Source: Dillenia suffruticosa
Lineage: Eukaryota > Streptophyta > Magnoliopsida > Dilleniales > Dilleniaceae
Assembly: GCA_033439265.1 (NCBI GenBank)
Contig: JAVTVX010000020.1
Location: forward strand, 17,688,001-17,752,000
Reading direction: 5' to 3'
Length of the DNA: 64,000 bases
Part shown: positions 46,815-60,446 of the stretch, piece after piece
Numbering within the stretch: the first letter of the stretch is position 1
How the letters are laid out: every line of letters starts with the position of its first letter
Position numbers and translations under genes: made by a program
Notes under the pieces: generated by a model
Database searches by the model: none
Seen by the model: only the letters and a program-made list of their open reading frames with translations
Told to the model about the DNA's origin: nothing

Positions 46815-49800
46815 GTACCCTCCCCTTTAACAACATTCTTGTCCTCAGGGATGGAAATTTGGAAACTAGGTAGAGATAAAATCTTTGTCTTCCCATGTTG
46901 CTTCTTCAGGACTGAGATTAACCCATCGAATCAGCCATCAAGTAACCGGTTTATTATCCCTTAAGGTGACTCATCGTTTCAATACTACCTCAGGTTCTAC
47001 TAACTTATCTATCCCAATTAGAGGAAAAGTTGGCATGAGAACCTGGGTTGGACCAGTCTTCTTCTTGAGCATGGAGACATGAAACACAAAATAAACTCAT
47101 GACCCTTGAGGAAGTTGTAGTTTATATGCCACCTTTCTTACCTTTGATATTACTGGAAATGGCCTACAAAACTTTGAGAACAATTTCAACTACTTCCTAA
47201 GCTCTATAGACTGCTGTTGGCATGGTTGTAACTTCAAATATACTAAGTCTCCAATTTCAAATTCCCATTCTGATCGATTCATATAAGTATAAGTTTTCAT
47301 CCTATTTTGAGCTTTTGCCAAGTGATCATGTAAGATTTGCAATATCGATTGTCTATCCTTGATGAAATTCTCAGTAACTGGATTAAAAGAATAAAAATAA
47401 GGACTAAAAGGGATGCTCCTAGGTTGATACCCATATAATACTTCAAAGGGAGACATTTTGATCCTAGAATAAAAATTAGAGTTGTACCAATACTCTGCTA
47501 AACTCAACCACTTTACTCACAAACTTGGTCTGTCAGAGGGCATGCATCTCAAATAACACTCTAAACATTAGTTTAATTTTTTACTTTGTCCGTCAGTTTG
47601 TGGATGATATGCATTGCTAAAGCTCACCTTAGTACCTACCAACCTAAACAATTCTTGCCAAAACAAACTTGTAAAAATTTTGTCCCTGTCATACACTATG
47701 GAATCCGATAACTGATGCAGCTTTAAGACATTATCCACAAAGGATTATGCCACAATTAAAGTTGTGTAAGGATGTTGAAAGGGTATGAAGTGGCTGAATT
47801 TAGTTAATCTGTCAATTATCACTAGGATGGTATTGTATCCTTAGGATTCAGGTAAGTTTTCAATAAAATCTACACTCACTTGAGTCCAAGCTTGTGAAGG
47901 GATAGGAAGTGGTTGCAAGAGGCCAGGATATTATATATTTTCATGCTTATTCTTTTGGCAAATATCACATTTCTAGACAAACTTTATCACAGTAGCTTTT
48001 AGTAAAGGCCAACAAAAGGCAACTCTAACTCTCTATAGAGTGCATTGCTGGCTTAAATGTTCTCATAGCAGAATTGGGCATTTGCTGTTTTATCTTGGTT
48101 CTGAGCTAATTCACTTTTCCTATATAGATCTTTTTTTGTACTTCAATATCCCTTTTTGAAATTGGAAATCTGTTCTAGTATCAAGCTCTAATGTGAGTTG
48201 AACAATTAAGGCCTGGCACTGCTTATCTCCCTCATTTCTCTTAGTAACTTCTCTTAACAGTTGTGGTCTAACTCATGATATGGCTATTATTTTCCCTACC
48301 TGTGCATCCTATGCTGGTTTCTCTCTTTTAGATAATGTATCTGCTACTCTATTTTTAGCACCCTTCTTATATTGAATTTCATAATTTAGTTCCAAGAGTT
48401 TGGTAAGCCATCTTTGTTGCAATGTGCTGGTCAACTTATGTTCTAACAAATATTTTAAAACTTTGGTGATATGTTCTTATTATGAAATGATATCTTATGA
48501 GGTAGTGTTTCTACTTTGTTATAGCCATCACCACCCTATCAATTATTTCCATAAATGGAGAGCCCTTGACTCCTAGGCCCTAAATCTTTGCTCACAAAGG
48601 CAATTGGTTGTTCTTCTTGCATCAGAACACCTCATATCCTTCTGAACAGAGGCATCTGTTTCTATTACAAATGGTTTGGAAAAGTTTGGGAGTCTCAAGG
48701 TTGGTGCTGAACACATGCACTACTTGAGTTGTTAGAATGCTTTCTCCACCTCCTCTCCCCACTGAAACTTAGCTTTTTAAATAGATCATTCGATGGTTTT
48801 GTTATAATACCATAAGTTTTTATAAATCTTTTGTAATACCTTGTGAGACCTAGAAACCTCTTCAATGCTTTGACAGAAATAGGTGTTGTCCATGTTTAAA
48901 TACATTCAACTTTTTGAGGGTCCATTCTTTCTCTGGAATCAGACATTATGTACCCAGGGTATTCCACTTGACTTCGTGCAAATGTGCATTTAGAAAATTT
49001 TGCAAACAGTTGGTTTTGCCTTAAGACTAAGAAGACTTCCTTGAGGTACAGATGCATGTGACCAACTAGGACTATATATCAATATGTTATCAAAAAATAT
49101 TTGTACAAACCTCCTAAATTATGGCTGAAATACATGTTTCATCAAGAATTGGAAGGTGGGCTGAGCATTTGCCAGATCAAAGGATATCACTAGAAATTCA
49201 AAATGTCCATGATGGGTTTAAAAGGCTATCTTAGCCACATCACAATGTCTCACTCTAATTTGGTGGTTTCAACTCTCAAATCAATTTTAGAAAATATCTT
49301 TGAACCATGTAGCTCATCTAAAAGTTCATCAATGTTTGGGATAGGATACTTGTCCTTAATGATGAGAATATTAAACTATCTGTAGTCCTCACAAAACCCT
49401 CATATGTTGTTCTTCTTTCTTAATAATAACATAGGGGAAGCGAAGGGGATGAAGTAGGGTTTGACAATATCATTACTAAGCATCTCTTCTACTTGTTTCT
49501 CTATTTCTATATTCTGAGAATGAGGGTATTGGTATGTTCTCAGTTTGAATGATTGAGAATTAGGTTTGAGGATAATCTGATAGTAGAAATTTGGAGTAGA
49601 AAAAATATCCTGGAACTATTGCAATAGCCTTTTAATTGGTTATGGTATACTTCGTATGTTGTTTTCAGGAGATACAGTTATGGTAGCATAGTTTTGGATT
49701 TGCTGTTTTCTAAATCTCCTGGTATCTTTACCCTGACTAATTTCATGACTAAATTCTCCACTTGATCCAACAGGACTACTTCCCCTTGGCTGCAGACAAA

Positions 49801-51309
49801 TTTGATCTAAAATTGTTTGAAATCAAAGGTTATGGGGCTAGAATTGTACATCCAATCCACCCCAATATGATGTCCTAACATCCCAAACTGATTACTCTTA
49901 GATCAAATAAGAAATTGTATCCTTGGATGTTCTACTTCACATTCTTAGTTTTAGTGTAGTTATTGATCTGACTTCTATCTACAAGGACAGTATGTAAATG
50001 GTTATCAGTTTTAGTTTCCATCTTGAAGTCCTCAACCAATACTTGATGTGATCTTCAATCCAAGCATGGCGCCCTACAGTACTATTGTCTTCCTATACAG
50101 TGAGCTAGAAAGGGCACACAAGGATACTTCCATAGTCTCCTCCCAGTTGCCGTATCATTTCTTGTACATTTAATTCCTAACTTTTTTCATCATTCGCTGC
50201 TATAATCAAATTAAGGTTCTTATATTTGCATTGGTGTTTGGGTGCATATTTTTCTCAATATCTGAAACAAAGATTATTTAGTCTCCTGTACTGCATTTCT
50301 TGAGTGGAAATTATGGGTATCTTGCTTTCCAGAATAGCTCCTGAAGTATATCCTTTATTCTTATTTACAAAACCACTAGGGGTAGTAGTAGGATCCCTAA
50401 CCTGTCTATGTTCTCTTCTATCATCCCCTGAATCCCAGTTCTTGCCTAATGCAGTTCTTCTTTGCCCCGCTAATTCTAAGAATAGTTCTTGGAGTGTATC
50501 TATTTCAAAGACTTGAGACAATATAGTTAGTTTCATCATTCTCAGTATAGGCTTTAATTCTTTTCTTACTCCACTTATAAAACTTGAAATGAAGAATGAT
50601 TCTAGAAGTTTAGGATTTTTATGGAGCATATTGACCACAATTTCTCAAATCTTTCTTGATACTTAGCCATTGAACCGATCTATTGTAGTTTATTAAATTC
50701 CTCTGTTTTGTCTGGAGCTCCCTTGGCTTTAAAATGCCGACAAAGCAATCTAGAAAACTCATCCTACTCTACTTCTTTTTTAACTATTTCTAATCCCTAA
50801 AATCAAATTTCTGCCTTACTATATAAGTATATTTCAATAATATCCACCCATACTTGGCTAGATATATGGTAGACTGAAAAGAATTTGTGACATTTCCTTA
50901 GCCATATCCTTAGTTTTTCTCCTGTGAGCATGGGTTATTCTATTCGGGGTGGGTTTGGTGGACTAACTTTGTAACTGTGATCTTTCTTGCAACGTTGATG
51001 GCAAACATCTCCTTTTACTCTTCCTTTTTTTGGTGTGGGCGGAAGAGGTGATCTATATAGTCTATCTACTACTGATTCCTCATTTCTTTCCTTATTCAAC
51101 ATCTTCACAATCCAGGCTGTAAGATTATCTAATTTTTTTGCTTGTTCTTCAAATTGTCTACTCAGCTCCATATGTTTTTCATTGAGCTCAATGGCCAATT
51201 GTCAGGTTCAGGATTCTTGTTTCTTGATTTGTTCCTCTAACGACTTAGGCCTGGTTCCTTTTGCCATTTTTTTAGTCCCATCCAAGAATCGTTAGCTCTG
51301 ATCCTACTC
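46815..51309 (-). pseudogene. Reina-like gag-pol remnant
   Basis: Read from 51309 down. The N-terminal gag coiled region (50935-51198, ELNEKHMELSRQFEEQAKKL) and a proline-rich linker are followed by gag (50255-50638, SSFISGVRKELKPILRMMKL) ending at a degenerate zinc knuckle. Protease and RT are recognisable only as short matches over 48600-50050. RNase H traces lie near 48300-48700. The integrase C-terminal half (47190-47507) is best preserved: SLAEYWYNSNFYSRIKMSPF and NRSEWEFEIGDLVYLKLQP. Each conserved block is separated by stops and indels. The chromodomain region (46830-47180) is barely readable. Confidence 0.82.
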
Positions 51310-51702
51310 TGTCAAAGTCTAACCAATGCGAAGCTGCGTAGAGGATGATAAGCAGTTGAAATGGTGATGACTAATGCAATAAAAAATAGCCATGCTAATG
51401 GATAAATGGTTCAGAGTAACTCAAGTAGAGGAAAGAGATCAAAAGAAAGGGAAAAAGAGAGGGAGAGAGAGAGAGTGAAGTATTTTTGCAGAATATCCAA
51501 AACTGCCTTCCTATACCTTTCTATGTCCTTTAAGTACATTTTCCAATTATTTATCATTACAAACAACTCCTAACTGACTCAACTAACGGAACTCACTAAC
51601 TGAAATTATTGCAGAATTAAACTAAATCTAATTTTCTAACTACGCATTCAAATTTAACAGTTAGTAGTCATTACATTTGAAGTCTCTACCCATATTGTTA
51701 CA
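51310..51702 (-). repeat. 5' LTR of the old Reina-like element
   Basis: 393 bp from TGTAACAATATGGG to TTTGACA on the minus strand, next to the damaged primer site. It contains a GA-rich tract (51445-51480), as the intact Reina LTR does. Confidence 0.85.
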
Positions 51703-52129
51703 CAAACACTTCATGTGACCCTAACAGTAAATTTAGATTTTTTTTTGTAAAATTAAAAGCAAATATGAGGTGGGTATTTGAGAAATTGATAACAATTTAT
51801 AAATTTAGTGAAAAATTAAACTATTTCAAAGATCTCAATTTTTGAAGCAAAAGACCGGAAATCAAAGATTATGAAAAAAAAATCAACTAGTATGAAAAAG
51901 TGGAATTCAAAAATTATGTTATACTTCATTTAAGATCGCATGATTTTCTTCTTGACAGCCCAATGAATATGAATGCTTACAATGACAAAGTCAATGATTC
52001 TCATTAAAATTACAAGTATAGAAACACATCCATATGCCACAAATTCTCATATCGCTATAGTTATCCACAAAAAGGTGTAGTAGATGACACTGAGGATGTT
52101 GATTAGGTTTTAAAAAGGGTAAAAGATAA
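51703..52129. repeat. Host segment, copy 2
   Basis: Direct repeat of 46082-46505, roughly 85-90 % identical by eye; it begins exactly where the 5' LTR ends. DNA after 52130 (to ~52425) has no counterpart beside copy 1 and no recognised gene. Confidence 0.85.
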
Positions 52130-52559
52130 TGATTCTAGTCGGAATCTTCTTTTACAGTAAACTCTAGTCAAAAGGTCAAGATGGATATAGTTTTGAAAAA
52201 GATGAGGAACATGACAAGAATAAAGAAAAAAAAAACATACATTTTTTCATCCTTTATTTTTTATTTTTCTAATGCCAATTGAAGGTGGGGCAAGCAAGTT
52301 TGTAAACCAAAAGGAGCTTTTTGTCATTTTTGAAATTATAAGGAGCAACTTCTAAAAAAAGTGAATTGTTGGGACTTTTGTGGGAAAATAACTTGTTGAA
52401 GCTAGCAACAAGGGTTATGTGCAATTTTTCTTTTAAGAATATACATATATTGTTGTAAAATGGGAGAAAAGAACGAGCCCCGACTCATAAACCAAGTAAA
52501 ATCAGCCTATACCCCTGCCAATCCAGAACTATAAGGCCTAGGCTCGCTACCTCTCAGGG

Positions 52560-55500
52560 TCCCCAAACCTACTCTATCTTCTACCAGTGCTTGCTTAAAG
52601 ACTATGCTCCAAGATAATTACTCCAAGGGAGACAGTGGCACCTTGAATAGTTAGAAAATTAGCATATCTATTCATTTTCTAACACATAGGACAGTCACAG
52701 CTCTAACATTAGGTTTTTGTACTCTAGCGCAATGAAGTGAAGAAGGTGGTCTTCTTCCTTCTCATCATCGAGCAATTGGACCAAGGAAAGGCAGTCCACC
52801 TCCACCTAAAACTAGTTTATCCGCATATCCTTAACTAAACATGGACCCTCTCCCAACCCATATAACTTAGCTGTGATAACATTTACGTTGCTAATATTAA
52901 TGATAAAACCCCTTAACCAACTCCCACCCTCCCCCAATAGTAACAAACCCACACTAGGTTGGAGACCAAGGAAACATCTCCATCTGAGTTAACTTTACCC
53001 ATCCTTTGCTAGAAGGCTGCAGTTTCACCCACCTACTAAGCTTCCCACTCCCATTACCCTTATCATCAAAGGTTTCAACCCACTCCATCTTTAACCTTTT
53101 TTCTTTTAAATATCATAATTCCTTTAATTTCTTTCACCTTATCCATAGTTACCCAATCACTAAGTTCCTAAATTTTCCATCTGCCTTCATTATCTATGAA
53201 ATCTCTCCATAGTTACCCAATCACTAAGTTCCTAAATTTTCCATCTGCCTTCATTATCTATGAAATCTCCTACCTTAAAATGAGGAAGCTCCCTCGATTG
53301 GGGGGCAATGCATACTCCGATAACCTCATATCCCCTATCCACCTATCATTCCAAAAATCTGTCTCTCCCATTCCCTACTCTCCATTTGACTCCCTTCATC
53401 AAACATTTTCTACTGTTTAGAATATCTCTCCATACGCTTGATCAGCCTGTACCTTTCTTGCAGTTCAAGAGGGTGTCATTTTTAAGATATTTAGCTCTTA
53501 AGAATTGGGGAGAGTCTTATCACCCTTAGCCAATATCCACCCTAACTTAGCAAATATAGCCATATTTCTCTCTCTCATTTTACACACCCCCAAACCCCAT
53601 CTTCTTAAACTTACAAACTATCTCCAAATTAACCAAATGGATCCTCCTATTTATATTATTTAACTTGTCCAATTTATTGCAAGTCTCCCTTGAGAGCCAT
53701 GCGGTTTGTATAGTATACATGGGAATGACAATATTCACAACTTGAATGAGGACTCTCCTCCTTGTTGCACTTAACATTTTGATTTTCAATCTACTTAACT
53801 TGTTCTGAACTCTTGCCACTAGATGGTTATGATAGTGCATCCTTACCCTTTTGTTAATAGTTAGAACCTCGCGATATCTCCCTAAGTCTTCTGAAGGTGC
53901 AAACTTGCTCACCATAGTCAAAGAGTTTTTTGATGGTCCAGGGAGTATCTGGGGAGAATCCAATCTTGAACTTAATTGGATTAATCTCTAACCCACTCTC
54001 TACAAAGAACTCCCTTGAACATTCTAGAATGGCACTCAAGTTCAATTGCTTAGCCACCGTAAATAGCATAGATCATCTACAAAAAATAGATAGGAAATTG
54101 AGAGATTACTCCTTGTCACTTTGATGGGTTTCTATCTTCCCTCCCTAGTCCTCTCTTCAATCATGTAGGTTAACATTTTCATTACCAAGATGAACATGTA
54201 AAGAGACAAAGGATTCCCCTGTCTCAAACCTTGGCATGTCTTCATGGATGGCAACACTTCTCCATTCCAAATTACAGAGACTTCCCCACAAGTGACTACG
54301 TACATTATCAACTTCATAAGTGGCAAAGGAAGGTTGATATCTAACAGACTTTTCCCAAATAACTCTAACTTATATTGTCATATATTTTTCTTAAGTCCAC
54401 CATGAGGATCATGCCATACTTCTTACTCTTGGATTTGCATAACGAATAAATGACTTCCTACGCCATCACTATCTTGCTTGTAGTTCATTTTTCAGGAAGA
54501 AAGCTACTTAGATGGGGACCAATCATTTCCTGGAGCAAATACCTTAACCTTTGAACTATGATGTTGGCCAACACCTTATAGAAGGTATTTAATAAACTAA
54601 TTGGTCTGAAATCATTCATTGTCCTAGGGCTATCACTTTTGAGGACCAAAATCATATAGGTATTAGCTATCTCATGACATAAGTATCCTTCCTTCAAGGT
54701 TGCATTTACAAACCTACATAAGGATTCTTCGAGAACACAACATATCTGTCTTCTTCCTCATCTGCCCCTCTGGTTAGGCTAACGTGGTGGCATCCCTCAA
54801 TTTTTTGAATACTCCTTTCAAATCTAGCACTGGGTTGCACCACTTTCTTTCCCTTAAATAGATCAATGAAGTGATTCGTTATATGATTTCTCAACTTCTC
54901 CTAATCGATGCACTATACTTCATCCACCAACAAAGTTATAGTTTTGTTCCCTTATCTCCTGATCTTTGTTGTAATGTGGAATAATTTGGAATTTCTATCT
55001 CCTTTAGTGAGCCGATTGATTCTTGACTTTTAATACTAGAATAACTCTTCCTGTTCTGACACTTTATCATACGCCATCAGAATCTTATTCTTCAGGTTCT
55101 GTAAAGCTTTTGAGTGGCTGTAGTTCCTAACTACTTGGACACCTTTCAACCTAGTTTCAAGTCTCCTCTTCCTTCCAAATATGTTTCCAAAATTCATTTT
55201 GTTCCACACCTTCAACTTTTTAACAATGATTTTTATGGCCTGTAGGAGAAACCCCTCCCCACTAGTTTAAGCTCTTTTAAAAATCTTATTGAACCTCTGA
55301 TAAGACAGCCATGCCACTTTATATCTAAAGGGCTTTTAATTTAGTCTAGGAGGAATTGACAATGTTGTTTGCAAAATCACTGGGTTATGATCCCCATGAA
55401 GGCACGAGAGATTAATTATTTTTATTTCAGGGAAAGCTAATTTATCCTCCAAATTCTCAAGAACTCTATCTTTTTCTGTGAAACTATCCTACCCTCTTGT

Positions 55501-56050
55501 CTTCCTATCCATGTAAATTTGGATCCTAGAGTTTTGGAGATTGTATGCCACCCATCTCTCTCTGAACTTACTACCCATTCTCCAGTCTTGACATTTCTAT
55601 TTGTGGTTTCTCTACTTCCAGCAAAGTCATTAAAATCATCCATCAGAAACCATGACCCTTGTACCCATTTAGCTATATGTTGTATCTATCTAAAAAAAAC
55701 ATGTATTGGTCGTAAGATTAAACATAAACACATGTTAACTACCATTTGAAACTCCCTTTCCTTATCTCCAAATGAACCCACTAATAAGAAAGCTTGAGAA
55801 GATCCACTTTGCTGTTGTTCCATTTAAGCCACAATCCCCCCCATAAAACCATTCACCTCTACAACATAATCTCCCTCCAAACCCTACTTCAATAGGAAAT
55901 TTGGGAACTTGTTTGAGCCTACTTTCATTTCTACCAATTAAAGGATTTTTGACACTTGATTTCTCACTAACTCTCTACAAACTCTTTTGAATCTACCGTT
56001 ACCAATGCCTCATAATTCCATGAGATGATTCTGTAATTTATTTTAAAACC
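52560..56050 (-). pseudogene. LINE ORF2 remnant (endonuclease, RT, zf-RVT, RNase H)
   Basis: From 56050 down: RGIGNGRFKRVCRELV-like start of the EEP endonuclease after IISWN, MDDFNDFAG (the GDFND catalytic block, 55437-55643) and FTWIGRQEGRI. RT follows: YMILVLKSDSPRTMNDFRPI (54485-54697), SVIWNGEVLPSMKTCQGLRQ (54132-54326), and a degenerate YADD region near 54060. A zf-RVT-like region (53580-53963) contains RRRVLIQVVNIVIPMYTIQT. RNase H-like pieces (VNSDGDVS; ITAKLYGLGEG; MRIN) lie at 52700-52995. Many stops and shifts. Confidence 0.83.
53150..53272. repeat. 62-bp tandem duplication in the LINE remnant
   Basis: The segment ATAGTTACCCAATCACTAAG... through TATGAAATCTC occurs twice, around 53147-53208 and 53209-53270, with only minimal differences: a local slippage or repair duplication. 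Confidence 0.85.
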
Positions 56051-57495
56051 CATTAAGGAAGATGATAGCTACTCCCCCAACTAGTGGCAATCAAAATCCA
56101 TGCCATTGACCATCCACTTCTCTTCTCCCTTCCCCCTTGTTTCCCTCGACCTTCCCTCCCATCTTCAACCCCTTGATGGTGCATGATAGAGTCCTCAGTT
56201 ACCTTTGAATTTGAATTCTTAATATATCCACCTGGACTCTCCTCTCCTGGATCAAGAATGAAGGCCCCCTCCCCACTTATGTTTGGAAGGCTTTGTGGGT
56301 TAGTAACCTTATCCAACTCCTTTCTCTCTTTGTTTGGCCTTTTAGGCCCATTTGCTATACATTCCAGCCCAAAAGTCCCTTTAAACCTAGACTTTGGTTC
56401 TCCTTCTCTGTTCTCCTTAAATCTCTCACCCATTTATTTGAGCCTCCCACTAGCAGTCCGTTACCATTTTCATTTCCACTCATGTTTCTCTCCTCTTAAC
56501 TTATCACTTTCTCACCCCTACAATTTGACCCATCCACTTGAATCATCTTTCTCAACCTCTAGAAAACTCTAATATTCTGCCAAGCTTTTTTTCCCTTGAT
56601 TCTTTCCCCAATGTCCCTCTTTCCTTTCCTATACATAACTCTTGTCTTCTGTTCTATCACTATTCCCCCTGTTGACCCCTTAGCTAGCTCCCTTTGTACT
56701 AGGTTTTCAATCTCCAAGGTATCAATGACCTTCTTTAAACTCTTAAACTTATTGATCTGGTACATTTCTTTCCCTCCTCTTTCTTTTTGATTTCTAAATT
56801 TAGTTGGTCTCTATTTTCTGGTCACAAGTATCTATGACCCTAGCCTTCATTTCTTCCTTCTCTGTTTTTCATCGGAATCTCACTATTGCTGGTCCCTTCT
56901 GGTTCTAAATCTGGGCATCGATGAGCCTCTGTTAGGCTAATTTTTTCATAGCTTTCACAATTATTTCTGAACCTACCACAAATGAAACAAAGTGTGTGAA
57001 ACCCTTCATAACAATTCTCTACACTTTATTCTTGATACAAATTCTAGACACTGATACTTTACTCAGGTCCATTTCAATAAAAATTCACACAAACTTCCCT
57101 CTTAAAGCATTTGCTATATTACCGTCCATTTTTGTGGGTTTCTCTGTTGTCTGCCCAATTTTTAATAGAATCTCTTTTAAAAAAAAAAACTCAATTGGGA
57201 GTTGTGAAAGTCAAATCCATACTATTGTGGATGTGATTTTTTCTCCCTGGGTTAGGAACCATGGATGTCAATTCCTCACCGTTAAGTAGTGGTCACGAAT
57301 CATCCATGGCCCCTAGTTAAAGCATGGTAGTAGTCCCGTTTCAAGGAGAATTTGGCTAAGAAGAACCCTCCACCCTAGTCAAGCAGCTCAATTGCTCCTT
57401 CATTCTTCTGCATTGCGTTTATCTTTATATTCATTAGCTGGTATCTGATGTCTTTCCCTAATAGTTTAATTATCAGTGATTTCGTTTCATGGTTT
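56051..57495 (-). pseudogene. LINE ORF1 remnant (DUF4283 / knuckle protein)
   Basis: From 57495 down: SLIIKLLGKDIRYQLMNIKI, GGGFFLAKFSLKRDYYHAL and GPWMIRDHYLTVRNGHPWF, the DUF4283 domain of plant LINE ORF1 RNA-binding proteins. Then GKPIKID-like EKPTKMDGNIANALRGKFV, and CFICGRF with a degenerate zinc knuckle near 56900-57000. A variable hydrophilic C-terminal part reaches 56050. ORF1 protein binds the LINE RNA. The start is lost at the gypsy junction and several stops occur. Confidence 0.78.
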
Positions 57496-58261
57496 TCATA
57501 TGTCACGCCCCGAACTGGGGTCATGAACAGCCGCCCGTTGCCCTGGATACCGACTACATTTTTACTGAAAATCAGGCAGAATCTCCCCATATTTCAGAGG
57601 TCTCCCATGTACAATTTAACATGTAATATTCACAACCATCCTGTCAATTTAATAAAAGGGTCATCCCGGCCTCAAAACCATTAACCAAACCACAGCCGAC
57701 AATCAGGACAACGCAAGGCTATAGAAATTTCTAACAGTTCTAGCCACAAACCTCTACTGTCATGCTAAACTAGAGTATGAGCAGCCGCCATACCGAGCGA
57801 ATCTAAATGTTTATTCACATGTACAATAAATTCCCAAGTTAACATTTTGAATACATATAGGTGTCTCAATGCAAGTGAACCTAGTCAATATGAGAGTTTC
57901 TCGAATAAATATCCATAATTATATAGTCATCCTAGAAATTAAATAGATGAATACATTAATCAAGCTAAAATCTCCAATAATCGTAACGGAAGATATAGTA
58001 ACATCCATACCCAATCACGGTGCTATCAAGTCCACGTCACAAGTATGAAATCACAAAATTTTTCTTCAATCCGAAACTAATCCTGTGGGAAAGAAAGTGA
58101 GGGGTGAGTATCTATGGGAGGATACTCAGCAAATGAGGGGATTGAGATCATGCTATCAATATTGAGGGTGAATTTGGAGTGTCAAAGCATATAACATAAT
58201 ATCGAGTGTACAAAAATAACGTGCTATTTCAGACTAAAACATATCTCAAGGCACACATCAG

Positions 58262-58439
58262 AAAATAACATATGCATCCATCCATGTATCAAGTCATATA
58301 TGTAGAGTAGACCGAACAAACAATCCCGACAATGGTCTACCTCGACCAAGGAAATAACATATGCATCCATCCATCCATCAAGTCATATATGTAGAGTAGA
58401 CCGAACAAACAATCCCGACAATGGTCTACCTCGACCAAG
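58262..58439. repeat. 89-bp tandem duplication inside the LTR
   Basis: Units 58262-58350 and 58351-58439 differ only at a GTA/CCA position in an otherwise exact copy. Confidence 0.93.
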
Positions 58440-60381
58440 GACGGGCGCATTGAGGGTTTTCACTATGTAAATATCAAATATTGACTCTCTACCCCAATGT
58501 TGGCCACAGGCTACTCCAACTAACCTGTAAATAATAATAATAATACATATATATAGTCAGCCGTGTATGGTGTCCCGCCCAGTGCTAGACAGAGGTAAAC
58601 TCACGTCCTCCCCGATGAGGGTCAACCTAAGACACCCATACACATGACAATCTGGCGGATACCTCCGGGCGAAATGTATCCGGGCACAAGGGGTGTCTCT
58701 ACCAAATGTCCTTCGTAGTTACGGAATGCTATAGGAAGCATATCACCATATCACCAAGTCAGCCGGGCACGTAACCCCATGCATCGCATCATCATGTCGG
58801 CCAGGCATATAGCCCCATGCATTGTAACATAACGTCGGCCGGGCGTATAGTCCAAATAGTACATGTAAATCCATTTAAAACTACGTGTCAATACAGTAGA
58901 AACATTAAAACATGTCAGTATGTTAAAAAAGAATGACACAGTATCCGGTTATCAAACTCATGGATACAATTCAATAAAATTAACAGTTGGAACACTCCAA
59001 TGGTCACAAAAATATGTCTATCAAAATATAAAAATTTAGTTTTCACACGTATAGAAATCATGTTGTTTGAAAATCGGTAAAGTATGATTTGTTAATCAAT
59101 AGTAGATATTAAAGTCCTACTCACAGTTCAGGGAAGGTGTGCACTCCCAATTCCAAACCAATCCGAATTCAACTTCCCTCTTTGAACCCGAATATGTTAT
59201 CCTAAAGCAATGAATTATCAATTTCCACTTAAAATCGTTTGTCTTATACAAGTAGAAATTCTTTGAAAATTTCTAAACTCAAATCTCCAATTCCGGCTCT
59301 TTTCATGCGTATACAACACTTCTTATCCTAAATTTTTACCCTAAATTTGATAAATAGCTCGAATGGGTCCAAAATCCCTCACCTAGAGTTTTCTCGGATC
59401 GCAGACCTTTGTCCAAATGTCTCATCGATCACTCCAAGATCTGAAATACTACTTATCAAGATAGGGTTTATTAGTTAGGTTCAAACACTTAGATCGAAAG
59501 CAAAACCCTAAGTCAATTACCTACGAAGAGGTTCATGGGCCGTCACGAGCTGTGGGCTTCGGCTAGCGGGCTTGCGGGTCTGCGGGACAGTGGCTAGCGG
59601 GCCGGCTGGCCTGCGAGCTGATAGGCCTGCGAGCTGATGGGCCTGCGGGCCGGCAGTGGCTCGTTGGCCTCGAGCACTCGCGGGGTGGCGCGCTCTAGCG
59701 CAAGCGAGCGCTCATGCGCAGGCACGTTGTGGCGTGCTCGAGCTGTGGCGCGCTCGCTCGATCGCGCACTTGCGTTGTAGCGCGCTGACGGAAGGACACA
59801 CTGTGGCTTGATCGCCTGCAAAGGCGCACGCTTGGGGAGGCAGCGGTAGTCACGCGTGGTGGCGTGCGGTGAGCGGGGGGATCGCGGGTGGCGCGATGGT
59901 AGTGAAGCTCGCGGCGGTGTGCAATTGGGAAGGGAGAGCGATCGCAAGAGATCGCGAGAGGGAGAGAAACTGTGAGAGAGAAACCGAGAGGAAAAAAAGA
60001 AGAAGAAGAAAATGAAGATGATGGTGGTGGCCTGTTGATGGCGGAGCTCGCGGTGAAGGAGGACCGGCGCCGCGGTGGGGGAGAGAAACGAAGAGTCAGG
60101 GAGAGAGAGAGAGCGAGAGAGAGAGAGGGGTTAGGGTTTCCAACTCTAATCCCCAAATCAAATTTGGGGACACAGCGTTTTGCCCCAAAACGCTACATCT
60201 CCATTTTTTTATTTTTATTTTTTTTACACATATACATATATTTGGTATTCATTTTTTGCTAGAACGCGAATTTTGTGCAAATGGAGTTTATTTCGATCAC
60301 GGACCCGGCAACTTAAGAATATACCAAAAATAAAATTTAAAAACCCCCAAAATCAAACACCAATATAATTAAATAAAATTT

Positions 60382-60407
60382 CTATATATATATATATATA
60401 TATATAT

Positions 60408-60442
<35 letters not shown>

Positions 60443-60446
60443 TTTC
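60382..60446. repeat. (TA)n(TTTA)n microsatellite
   Basis: A TA dinucleotide run followed by about ten TTTA units near the 5' end of the LTR (minus orientation). Confidence 0.95.

Larger units (their letters stand above)
46510..51702 (-). mobile_element. Old Reina-like Ty3/gypsy element
   Basis: Minus-strand element of 5.2 kb. The 5' LTR (51310-51702) starts TGTAACAATATGGG. The 3' LTR (46510-46814) starts TGTAACAATGTGGG after a purine tract AAAGGGGAGGGTAC and lacks its last ~80 bp. A damaged tRNA-Met primer site (GGATCAGAGC) follows the 5' LTR. Gag, RT and integrase residues resemble the intact Reina element at 33452-38731 (for example FISSFISGVRKELKPILRM). LTR divergence and many stops mark it as old. 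It is flanked by the two copies of a 0.42-kb host segment instead of a short target duplication. Confidence 0.85.
52430..57500 (-). mobile_element. L1-type LINE, 5' end cut by a gypsy insertion
   Basis: Minus-strand non-LTR retrotransposon of plant L1 type: ORF1 with a DUF4283 domain and CCHC-like knuckle, then ORF2 with endonuclease, reverse transcriptase, zf-RVT and RNase H-like regions, then a short 3' UTR and an A-rich tail (complement of about 52420-52445). The Tekay-type element at 57501 interrupts its 5' side; the rest of ORF1 would lie beyond that element. All reading frames are broken. The A tail is weak, so the 3' end is approximate. Confidence 0.85.
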
